From Hydrangea macrophylla (Eukaryota > Streptophyta > Magnoliopsida > Cornales > Hydrangeaceae), in assembly GCA_033977485.1 (NCBI GenBank), contig CM066995.1, forward strand, positions 49,971,162-50,035,161: a DNA stretch of 64,000 nucleotides. Direction: 5' to 3'. The notes below the pieces were generated by a model, which saw only the letters and a program-made list of their open reading frames with translations, was not told where the DNA came from and made no database searches. Shown here one piece after another: positions 22,549 through 32,942 of the stretch; within the stretch, counting starts at the first letter, position 1, and the number at the start of each line of letters is the position of its first letter. The translations under genes and the position numbers were made by a program.

Positions 22549-25208
22549 TGTGGATATCGCAATTTTTCCTTACCCACAGCTTTTCTTTCAAAATCTATTT
22601 CAAATTTCAAAACATAAAACAATGAGTCGCCACTTAATTTTTAAAAGGAAAATTGAGAAACCATTTTAAAGCAAATTGATCGTTTAAGAAACCAGAGGTT
22701 TTCTAGGTCCGGGGATTATGGAATGAGAGGGGAAGGAGCCCGTCGGACTAAAACAACCCCTCGCATCCTAACTCGCGATAGGCCTATACTTAACATCCTT
22801 TTAATCGAATTAATAATCTAAGCATATCCTCAACTAATACATATGTATAAATATACATTACAAAAGCATGTCTAAAGGGTGCAAGATTGCAAGTGATAAA
22901 ACATCATTCAAAAACCACATAATTCAAGTAGCAAGCAATATGATATGCAAATAGGGAACTATGGAACTTACTCAGGATCCCTGCCACGAATATTAAACGT
23001 GCAATGCATACGAATAGAAACTAAAACCTAAGCAAATGTCTCTAATCACATGTATTCACATAAGGCAAGATCCTAATTCTAACACATCGCGCATGAGGTC
23101 ATAAAATCAATAAATAAATCAAGGAATTAAGTAAACTAGAGAAAGGGTTGAGAAGTTGTACCTCAAGCACGCTGCAAAACAAGGGTTAGTCCACATACTT
23201 TAGGAATGTATGATATCGGATAATTATTCCTAAATGTCTAGCTTAATTCTATCAAGTTGAAGAAATGATGCAATTATGAATTCTAATACCGATCTATATG
23301 GATCAATGTGCATGATTACATGAACAAGAATAAGATATTGTATTATTCCTTGGTTTGGATCATTTAGCCTCTGTATTTAAGCTTAAATAATCATTATTAA
23401 CACTTGTTTTAAGTCCTAGGTCATTATCAATGTTGTGACAGAATTCTGAAAATTGCTCAGAGCAGATCAGAACTTCAAAGAAATAAAAATCATACCTCCC
23501 TTGGTTTGATCTTGATGATATTTGGCCATAAGCTGCCTCTGTGTGTCTAGTTTCGAACCCAAAAAGAAAATTGAGGTTTGAACGGTTAGATCTCTGGGAA
23601 TTGGACAAACACTAGACATCACTCAGAGACTTACAACTCCCCGTCCAGAGTTTTTGCATGATTTTCTAAAAATAGTAAAAAAATCATAAATGATTTTGTC
23701 TTTTTTGGGTAGCTTCCTAACACATTAAACTACTTAGAAATATTTATTTTGGGTCTAGAGTGCTTGATTAAGGTTCTGATTTGCTTATTTCAAAAGAGTG
23801 TTACTATTCTGAAACTCTGGACAGATTATAGTTGTTCCACAAAACCCTTGACCAGACCACTCCAAACATGAAACTACCTTAAAACAAAAATTGCAGTGGT
23901 AGAACTTTGAGTTATAAACACTTTCCCATTGGTTTCATTCAGTTCCAACGGTTCGATGTTCAACTAAAAATCTATGATCAAAAACAGATTATGAACTTAC
24001 TGCATCATTTATTCAAATACAACTTTGTTAACTAATTTGAGCCATGGAACTTGGCTTGAACCACACCACCTCTCCTACCATTTGATAGTCATGGGAGACT
24101 AACTATATTCATATCTTGAAGGTCTCAAAGAATATGGAGAAATTTCATGAGACCTAAACATAACAAACCTAAACCATGGAGATAGGTTTAGATTTATAAA
24201 TCAAGTGTACTAATATCAACTTCAACTTCCTTGTAAATCATGAGCTTACAAAGGAATTAAAGGATTTCACATCTAAGGATTCAAGTAAGACATTGAGGGT
24301 CTCATGAATCTCTAAGACGACATTGAGGGTCTCATGAATCTCAAAGACTAAAAGGAAGAGGAAAAGAAAATTCAAGGACTCAAAGTATATTTGTGATTAG
24401 AAAGACTAAATAATTCAAAGTTTTACCTCCAAAATATCCTCAAGTTTTTTATTTTGAAGAACTTCCAAAGACTAATCAAGCTTTTCTCCCTCTTCAACTC
24501 TTCTAAAACTAGCTTATAATTGTGTTTAGAGAAGAAATTTTGAAAGTTTTAAAACATGGAGAACTAATACAACCTCTAGATTCAAAGAAAATTCAAACCT
24601 CATGGAAGAAGATATTCATCCTCTATTTATAGACAAATTTGAAGGGGTATTTCAGTCATTTTAGAGTAGAAAACCCTAATTCGGACTGTTGTTTGGTAGT
24701 ACAAAATGTGCTGTATTACAGCTAGCTGTTACAAAAACGCGGCACTCAATGGAGATGGAAGCGGCTTTCGCTTAATGCCAGAACGACACTCAGTGAATGT
24801 CGGCGCGGTATTCTCTGAATGCCGCAACAGCATTCATAGAATGCCGCAGACAACGCCATGGACTGCCGTCTTTTCAGGATTTTCAAATTTAGCGGCACTT
24901 GAAGCATTTTAGCGGCAATTAGTGGATGTCATTGTGGCTCTCCCTGGATGCCAGTCCGGCAGTTAGGGAGTGCCGGGCATCCAGGGAGTGCCACAGCGGT
25001 AACCCATAACTGCCGCATATTTGCCCAAGTGCCGTTTTGCCTCTATTTTCTTCTTTCTTTCTCTTTGCTTTTTGTTTAGGTTAGAGAGTCTTTTGAAGAG
25101 TTTGAATCATCTTTGGAAGTCCTAGATTGGCCTGACGTTGTCATCATCAGGTCTTGGAGGTATCACTCCCCTTAACTCGACGTTTGGTCAAAAATTGGGG
25201 TGTCTATA
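22549..25208 (-). mobile_element. Element A 3' LTR
   Basis: In plus coordinates it runs from TGTGGATATCGC to GGGGTGTCTATA. The final TCTACA has become TCTATA. The TATA box on the minus strand is at 24624-24631 (TATTTATA as written). U3 (24735-25030) holds many GGCAYTC/GARTGCC inverted repeats. In the first 250 bp it differs from the right LTR by several percent. Confidence 0.88.
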
Positions 25209-25222
25209 GTTTGCCCTTCTTC
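25209..25222 (-). other. Element A polypurine tract
   Basis: GAAGAAGGGCAAAC on the minus strand abuts the 3' LTR. This defines the element's orientation. Confidence 0.85.
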
Positions 25223-25596
25223 GACGGAGCTTGTGGAGCAACGCAAACCAAATGTGAACGTCGAAGCCTGTGTGAAGACTAGCCTTTGACCAAACAGTCG
25301 GGTTCAGGTAAAAAAAAATGCGTTGCAAAAAGAAAACCATCGCGCAACAAAATTCTAATTGGTTGTGCTCCATGATGAGCTGCCTAATAATACCCTCAGG
25401 AATCAGATCAAGACGTAGTTCGGGCGGGAGTCAGGCATACGCAAGCACAAGTAATCATACAAATGAATGCTCCTATCCTGTCGTGATGCACATGCTAATG
25501 CAGTGGTATTCATCAAATAAACTCGACCGAGCAAGTTCCATGGTTACTCTATGTCATGTCTTCTCTATATGTGACGCATATTTCATGATGCGCTTA

Positions 25597-26825
25597 GCCA
25601 GAGAATCGAGAATACAAATCTATTACATTCTCATGATTTAGATCATCGCAAATCTATTACGAGGATCGAGATTATAAATCCGTTATATTCCTAACACGAG
25701 GGTTAACGCAAATCTATTGCGAGAACCGAGAATGCAAATCTGCTACACTCTAAGGATTTTGATCATCGTAAATCTGTTATGAGGTTCGAGAATATAAATT
25801 CGTTATATTCCTAACATGAGGGTTAATGCAAATCTCTTGCGAGAACCAAGAATGCAAATTTGTTACACTCTCACGATTTTGATCATCGTAAATATGTTAC
25901 AAGGATCGAGAATATAAATCTGTTATATTCCTAACACGAGGGTTAACGCAAATCTGTTGCGAGAATCGAGAATGCAAATCTGTTACACTCTCACGATTTT
26001 GATCATCGCAAATTTGTTGTGAGGATCGAGAATATAAATCCGTTATATCCTTAACACGAGGGTTAACTCAAATCTATTGTGAGAATCGAGAATACGAATT
26101 TGTTACACTCTCACGATTTTGATCATCGCAAATCTACTACGAGGATCGAGAATATAAATCCGCTATATTCTTAACACGAGGGTTAACTCAAATCTGTTGC
26201 GAGAACCGAGAATGCAAATCTATTACACTTTCAACATTTTGATCATAGCAAATCTGTTATGAGGATCGAGAATATAAATCTGTTATATTCCTAACACGAG
26301 GGTTAATGAAAATCTGTTGCGACAATTGAGAATGCAAATCAGTTACACTTTCAGGATTTTGATCATCGTAAATCTGTTACGAGGATCGAGAATATAAATC
26401 CGTTATATTCATAACACGAGGGTTAACGCAAATCTGTTGTGAGAACTCAGAATATAAATCTGTTACATTCTCAGGATTTTGATCATCACAAATCTGTTAC
26501 GAGGAACGAGAATATAAATCCGTTATATTCTTAAAATGAGGGTTAATGCAAATCTGTTACGAGAACCGAGAATGCAAACAGTTAGACTCTCTGGATTTTG
26601 ATCATCACAAATCTGTTACGAGGATCGAGAATGTAAATCTGTTACACTCTGAAGGATCAATATAAATCTGTTGCGAGGATCGAGAATATAATCCGTTATA
26701 TTCCCAAAACAAGGATTAATGCAAATCTATTGCGAAGATCGAGAATATAAATTCGTTATATTTCCAGAACAAGGATTAATGTAAATCTATTGTGAGAACT
26801 GAGAGTGCAAGTCTGTTACACCCTA
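25597..26825. repeat. 120 bp tandem array built of 60 and 30 bp subunits
   Basis: GATCATCG and its neighbours recur at 25641, 25761, 25881, 26001, 26121, 26241, 26361 and 26481, an exact 120 bp step, then at 26600. Each unit is two related 60 bp halves (CGAGAATATAAATCCGTTAT and CGAGAATGCAAATCTGTTAC). These in turn look like about 30 bp subunits with AAATCTGTTRCGAG. About ten units are present and the last two are irregular. It lies in the 3' untranslated part of element A. Similar arrays in this position are known to seed satellites in plant Tat/Ogre elements. Confidence 0.92.
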
Positions 26826-26856
26826 AAAAATGGGGTAATCATATTTGGATGAGTCA

Positions 26857-27250
26857 AGACTCAAAATCATTTCAATTTTCAAAATTTTGGAGCCCACGGA
26901 CTCAAAATCATTTCAATTTTCAAAATTCTGGAGCCAAGGACTCAAAATCATTCCAATTTTCAAAATTTTGGAGCCCACATACTCAAAATTATTTCAATTT
27001 TTGAATTTTGGAGCCCACGGACTCAAAATCATTTTAATTTTCAAAATTTGGAGCCCACAGACTCAAAATCATTTCAGTTTTCAAAATTTTGGAGCCCACG
27101 GACTCAAAATCATTTCAATTTTCAAAATTTTGGAGTCCATGGACTCCAAATCATTTCAATTTTTAGAACTTTGGAGCCCACGAACTCAAAATCATTTCAA
27201 TTTTCAAAATTTGGAGTCCATAGACTCCAATTTATTTCAACTTCACAAAA
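26857..27250. repeat. 41 bp tandem array, about 9.5 units
   Basis: The unit contains ACTCAAAATCATTTCAATTT followed by TCAAAATTTTGGAGCCCACGG. It begins right after the 120 bp array and differs from it in sequence. Because 41 is not a multiple of 3, the three plus frames read the same peptide in rotation, giving repetitive open frames (26792-27004, 26845-27297, 27048-27266) that need not be genes. Confidence 0.92.
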
Positions 27251-27299
27251 TCGAAGACCAGTCTGATCCTGAAGAACCTTTTCGGGTTCCAATTTGATT

Positions 27300-27718
27300 T
27301 TTGGGGGAAAAATGAAGGGTCTGGTAACCACCTCAAATGCGGCACATGCTAGAATTTGCGACAGTTCATGACTGCAGTATGGCACTCACAGAGTGCCACT
27401 ATGGCATTCCATAGCAGCACTCCGTGAGTGCCGCACGGCAGTTTACCAACTACCGCGCACGAAAATCAAATGCCGCATTTGGCGGGTGGCAACTTATACG
27501 CAAAGTGTTATTTCATTTCATTTCATTCTCTCAAAACTTTTCCAAATCGAATCGTCTCTAGAGAAATTTTTCCCGATCCTCTCTTCTCTTTTGTATTGAT
27601 CTCCGACACTCACAGGTTAGTTCTGGTCGATCAAAACTTGTATTATTCTCATTATTTTTGTTGCTTTTATGAATTTTCATGAATCGAACCATGAATTCCT
27701 TTTTTTCTTTGACAGATC
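27300..27718 (+). promoter_or_regulatory. putative promoter of the antisense PMD gene
   Basis: Two inverted repeats lie at 27381-27397 (GGCACTC ACA GAGTGCC) and 27417-27431 (GCACTC CGT GAGTGC). The same motif is found in U3 of LTR A and LTR C and before the second antisense ORF. No strong TATA box was found; the pyrimidine-rich 27520-27600 region could be 5' UTR. The AG/GTTAG at 27616 may be a splice site within the 5' UTR. The function is inferred from position. Confidence 0.45.
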
Positions 27719-30554
27719 ATGGCGAGCGGCTCGGGTAGCAGGAAGAAGGTGAAGTATCAAGCTATGCCTAACCCCGATGCCACACTTTTACTCTGGGATC
27801 CAGACGAGCATTTATCCGCCCGAGTGTTCAAGCGTGAGGTAAACATGCCCCTCCCTTTTCTCTTTTCATGATTCTTACACCGTATGCAACGTGCAATCAA
27901 TGCAACTTTGAATGCCTCATTTCAAACGCAAATGCTATGCTTGTAGTACTTTCGAGTGTCTTGAATGCTTTTAACCGATACTCATTCCATTCTGTATTCT
28001 TTTATCCTATTTCTTACATACTTTTACGAATGCGGGGACAAAAAAAAATGAATGTTATGCTTATGAATGCTCGGGTGTCCCACCTGTACCTGCACATTCG
28101 ACTTCGCTAACTTTTCTCAGACTTTTGATTACGATGTATGTCAATCAAAACCTCGTATACCCCTTTATGAATAATAAACCAGTATTCTACACACTTTCAT
28201 TATTCATTCATCCTTTATTACTGCTTCCCCCATTTTTATTTTATTTTTTTATTATTCTGCAAACCTTTCATAAATGTGAAATCCACACTCGTGAAGTTCT
28301 CTCAAGAACTATTTTTATTCACCCATTCCTCATGGTCACGCCATTCTTAAAACCAATATCTCGAAAAAAAAATGTAGATATTGTTTCATTATTATTATTA
28401 TTATTTATTATTTTCTATTTTTTATTTTTTTTCATGAATATATATTTTTTTCGTTTATCTTTCTCTTCATATTTGTGCTTCTCATTTCTTTCTTATTTAC
28501 TGACATAAAATCTTGTGATTCTTTCTCTTGCAGGTGCAGCCCAAGGTGCTAAAGGGACATGGCAGTCTCGCTCACGGGTTTGAGTGGTACGGGGAGCATA
28601 GCGAGACCGTACAGGGGTTCATCAGGGCTGCAGGTTTTGGGGACTTCGTCAAACTCTTGGCGAAGAGCTCCAATGACCTGCGACAGATCCATGCGCTGGC
28701 GGAGAGGTGGTGGGATACCACCAACACTTTTTACTTCGACTTCGGGGAGATGACGATGACTCCCTTGGACTTCAGCATGATCACCGGGATCCCATTCAGA
28801 GGAGAGCTTCTATGACATTTGGATTTAGTCTCCGAGTGGGACAGGGTGCAGGAGCTACTTGGAGCGGTCCTGGAGGAGCCCTTGGTTATGGCCAAGTGGT
28901 TCCTTGAGACCTTTAGAGGCCAGCCGGGCTTTACCGACGAGCAGATGGCTCGAGGCTTCTTGATGTACATGCTGGGGTGCTCCATGTTGAGCACCAAGGG
29001 AGATCGGATCTCCGTGACGCTGGTGGGGTCCTTAGAGTACATGGACCAGATCTACCAGTATGATTGGATCGGTGCTGGATTAGCCATCTTATATAGACAT
29101 ATGGGAGAGATATCCCGGGATCACCCCGCCTCCACTGGCAGTTTCTGGAGGGCGTGGGAGGTATACAACACTTCTCTTTTATTTTATTTAATTTCCTTTT
29201 CTAATCAATTTTCAAAAGAATATGATCCTTACACTCCTCTCTTTCTTGTTTTGCAGATTTGGTCCCATGAGTATCTTTATATGATGTCGCCAAGAACGCG
29301 GCCAACAGACGCCCTCGTCATGCCCCAGGGGCTGAAGTGGGCGCAGGACCGGGTAGGGCAAAAGACTGGGGCCCACAACTTTATCTCATTCAGGAACTTC
29401 CTGACGACTTTGCGAGTACAGCACATAGAGTGGAAGCCCTGGAGGGACGTGCTTCTTGAGGCTCCGGACGGGATACAGCGGTCGGGTTGGTACGACCTGA
29501 TGAGGATTCTATTAGATGGCCCCGAGGCTAAAGAGTAGTACTTAGGCGAGAGAGTGACCAAGCAGTCACTGATGGCTCCTGAATATTTTGTGCCACATCC
29601 CCCTCCTACTTCCATGAAGGCCATGGATATGCTTCAGGGTTCCCAGCTTACAGCTGCTTTTAAGGGAGTCTCGATTCAGACGCTCGTGGATTCTCCTAAT
29701 GGATATGCAACTTTTCGAGCTGCGAGGCTGATGAGGAACTTTCCTTTAATGGAAGTGACTCGGGTGAGTCCTCTTTGTTTCTGCACTCTTTTTTCTATTT
29801 TTTAGTTTCTAAATATTTTATTATGGATTACATTTCTTCTATTTGCAGCTTGTTCCTGCTGTGACTCGGGCTCCAGCTTTGCCACCTTGGGATTGGAGTA
29901 TCCGGACCTTTTCTTATGGCGAGCAGGTCATGATTGAGGTCCCCCTATATCCCGCGGGCGCTCCCGTCATTCCGCTCCAGTACGATCATGTCCCACAGGA
30001 CTATGCGGAGGAGGGTCAGCTCTACGCTCATAGTGTTAGAGAGTGGATCCACGGTTGTGAGTGGAGGGTAAGCTTCTAGAATATCCATTTTCGATTCTTA
30101 TAAACTTGTTCTGATTTCTTTTAATTTCCCTTCTCTCTTCTTCTTCCCCTTTCTTTTATTGATTGATTTAATCCGTATTCAGGCTGACGGGGCGCGAGTG
30201 ACCGCCGAGGCTCAGACGAGAGCTAGGGTAAGTCGAATTGACTCCCTTTGTTCGCACTTCTTTCTTCTTCTCTCTCTTTTTTTGAATTTATTTAAAACAA
30301 ACTGTGTCACTCACTTTTCTTTTATTTAGGACAATGAGGTCAGGAGACTGACTCTGTGAGTGAGGGAGCTTGAGCAGCGGCTATGGCAGTTTGGGATAGA
30401 TCCTGATGGAGATTACAGAGGAGCTCCTGGGGGTAGCGGCACCGGACAAGGTAGAGGTGGAAGTGGTGGTAGTAGCGGCGGTCGAGGCAGAGGTAGAGGT
30501 TTAACAAGCGGGACAGAGTCCGAGGAGGAGCCTCTTCGACGTGTCACAGGCTAG
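27719..30554 (+). pseudogene. six-exon Plant Mobile Domain (PMD) gene, antisense in element A
   Basis: Exons: 27719-27838, 28534-29160, 29257-29763, 29849-30067, 30183-30227 and 30330-30554. All five introns are GT...AG and phase 0. The product resembles the aminotransferase-like Plant Mobile Domain family (MAIN/MAIL1-like). It has FFG..-type core text such as MTMTPLDFSMITGIPFRGE, a second-exon helix-rich domain, and a Gly/Arg-rich tail (GRGRGRG) before an acidic end. Three in-frame stops (TGA 28813, TAG 29536, TGA at the start of exon 6 near 30357) break an otherwise collinear frame of about 580 codons. PMD proteins of host genes act in genome stability and silencing; the role of element-borne copies is unknown. 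Exon calls are by eye. Confidence 0.8.
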
Positions 30555-31009
30555 GCTCGGGGCCGCGGCCGGGGCTGGCAGCATTTTTCTCCATCTTTTA
30601 TTTTATATTTTTGAGCGTTCGTGAGAACACACCTATACTGGTATGACTGTATCTACACACACACACACTTATTTTGGTGATAGCTTTAGGATTGCTGGTA
30701 GGATAGGTGTCCGTACACCTTTTACTTACTACCTTTACATGCTCTATTACTGCTTTTGTCTTTTCTATTTTTATTATTGCTCCCCGTATGGGTGACAATA
30801 GATTGGTCCTTTTATTTAAAAATTGAATGCTTCCATCCTCTTTATTTGTTTTAAAATGAATGAATGAATGAATGCACAAATGGATGTATGCGACCATAGC
30901 TTGGCCTTGTTTGTACGTGCCACATGTTGCACACGCTTATATATTCAGTTTTCTATTTGTAGGTGGGCTAAAAATATTACAAACAAATCTTGGCCAAAAT
31001 TAAACTCCA

Positions 31010-31209
31010 AACGGCACTCGATTGGGCCTTTGCGGCACTCAGTGAATGCCGCAACGGCATTCACGGACTGTCGCGTGGCACTTTATTGAGTGCCGTCCAG
31101 CTTTATCGACTACCACGGGTAGGTAGACAACTTTGTTCTCCTATTTATACCACTTTCCTCCCCCAATACTCTATAAAACATCCTTTTCTCTTCTTCACTT
31201 CTTCCCATA
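31010..31209 (+). promoter_or_regulatory. putative promoter of antisense ORF 2
   Basis: Inverted repeats lie at 31034-31050 (GGCACTC AGT GAATGCC) and 31077-31094 (GGCACT, 6 nt, AGTGCC). They are followed by TATTTATA near 31142 and TATAAAA at 31172-31178, 32 bp before the ATG at 31210. The layout (inverted repeats, then TATA) mirrors U3 of LTR A and LTR C. Confidence 0.5.
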
Positions 31210-32280
31210 ATGGCCCCCATTAGCTTTGAAATTCTCTTCCCATGGATGGATTCTCTCTCGGGCATTGATAGATTAAATTTTGAGTGTTTCAAGCTGAACG
31301 ACCTCTTCTCTTTCTGATGAATATTTTTAAACAAAAGCTTGCTTCGAGTTGAGATTCAGTGTTGGGATCCCTCCCTTCATGTCTGTCCTTTATTTGAAGA
31401 GTTCAGCGCCGTACTTCATACCGACCCTTTTGCGGATCTGGTGGTTCCACTAGTGTAGGTGGGCTATGTTCAAGATTTGGCCACCCAGCTCCACATGTCC
31501 CATAACGCTGTGGGTTCTTTTATTTGTGACAGGCATATTGACTTTGAGTGACTTTCCTCGATTTATGCCCTCGTGGGAGATTCCTATGACGGCAGGTATC
31601 AAATTATTCGACGTAGCGCACTATCGATTGCCATGCTCTCCTACTTCCTCTTCCTGTCATCTTTCGATATTCTCATACCCATTGCCTGTGGTCTGCGAGA
31701 GATGAAGAGTGTCGTCATGCTAGTTCTTGGTAAAACCTTTATAGGATTAGATCAGGCTCATGCCACTGGGGCTATGTTATTCGTGGTAGCCCCTTTTGTC
31801 CTGTAGCTTTGGATCATAGAGCGCATAGATCTCTTTGTGCATCCTTCACACCTTCGTGGGTCAGTTCCTTACGATCGCATTGAGGTTCATCATTTGTTCT
31901 GTTTGGATGATGCATGGCTTAATTGGCTCAAAAACCCCGCTTCTGGTGATATTCGCTAGCTTTGCACAAATTGGTCTTATTGCTCTGTCACAGGGCGGTT
32001 TCCTGGGAAGCCTAGTATCTGGTTGCCTGGTTTGCATGCCACTACTTTCTACATTCCCGACTGAGTGATCTATAAATATCGATTACTTCAGGATGTTACT
32101 GAAGATATTGCTATGGATTTCACGAGGAGTTCAATCATACGCTCCTCTACTGTGAGGGCTTTTGTTGAGGCTTGGCATGACAGGGTAGCTGCTCCCTTTC
32201 GGAGGATTCCTGCTTCAGTCATACCTATCGCTGATTACCTCTCACAGATTCAGACCCTAGTTGAGAGACTAACTTCATAG
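31210..32280 (+). pseudogene. antisense ORF 2, single frame, DUF7745-like (tentative)
   Basis: An ATG at 31210 opens one reading frame that stays in register for 357 codons to the TAG at 32278, with seven in-frame stops and no frameshift. Recognisable segments are QCWDPSLHVCPLFEEF, SALSIAMLSYFLF, LVLGKTFIGLDQAH, LWIIERIDLF and HATTFYIPD. Their order resembles the plant family annotated DUF7745, often found next to retrotransposons, but this is from memory and could be another PMD-related family. All stops are TGA or TAG, as expected from C-to-T decay. It follows its own promoter-like region and lies antisense to pol. Confidence 0.55.
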
Positions 32281-32942
32281 ACATTCATAGATAAAAGTAA
32301 GACAGGGCGAAGCTTTATTTTACAAAATTTCAGACGGATCCTGTCTAATTTCTTGCGCATCTGAATGCGATGTTCTTCTTTCGTTTCCAGAAAATGTTTT
32401 TATGTTTAAAAAAAAGTAAAATAAAAAAGGGGCATGCTCTGACATGTTTAATCAATGTATTCACTCTTTCAGTTTATCTTGAAGTTATGAAAATTCCCCT
32501 TTCAAAATCTCTTTTCGATTTTGTTACTTTGCTTTGAATCCTTGCTTGAAGCTTTAATCATCCTATACCATAAATCCTCATTCGTTCTTTTATATTACTT
32601 ATTTTGACGACCAGGAGATCCAGAGATGGGTTTAGACATTATTTGAGTTCTTTAGTTTAGCAAACGAAGTTTACCCCTAGTTATGGCGTAGGCTCTTTCT
32701 TTTTTTTTTTTTTTTAAATATTTTTTAAATTTTTTTATTACATGGACCGAAGGCTTTTGAGAGCCCAACTACTTATCCCCAAGTGGGTATCAGGTCCGTA
32801 GTAGTTCCTTTTTAAGGCTTGACAGAAGGTGCCACTCAGGTGATTTATTAATGACAAAACCGAGCTGCTTGCCTATGTATCCCCTAGTGGGAATCAGGTC
32901 AAGCGTAGTTCATCTAGTTAGGAGGTTTTGAAAGAAGCGATT
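32281..32942 (-). other. post-pol noncoding segment of element A with conserved blocks
   Basis: This 0.66 kb lies between pol (minus) and antisense ORF 2 (plus), tail to tail. It holds CAAACGAAGTTT (32655) and two TATCCCC...GGGxATCAGGTC blocks (near 32775 and 32875), shared with the remnant at 1370-1790. A T-rich run lies at 32696-32735. No coding potential was seen. Confidence 0.6.

Noticed and set aside
22186..22591. two overlapping minus-strand frames rich in Phe, Ser and Leu
   Set aside because: They arise from a purine-rich, low-complexity stretch of LTR C and one crosses the insertion boundary of element A.
25597..26825. CRISPR-like regular repeat array
   Set aside because: The 120 bp units are continuous tandem repeats made of related subunits with no unique spacers, inside a plant retrotransposon.
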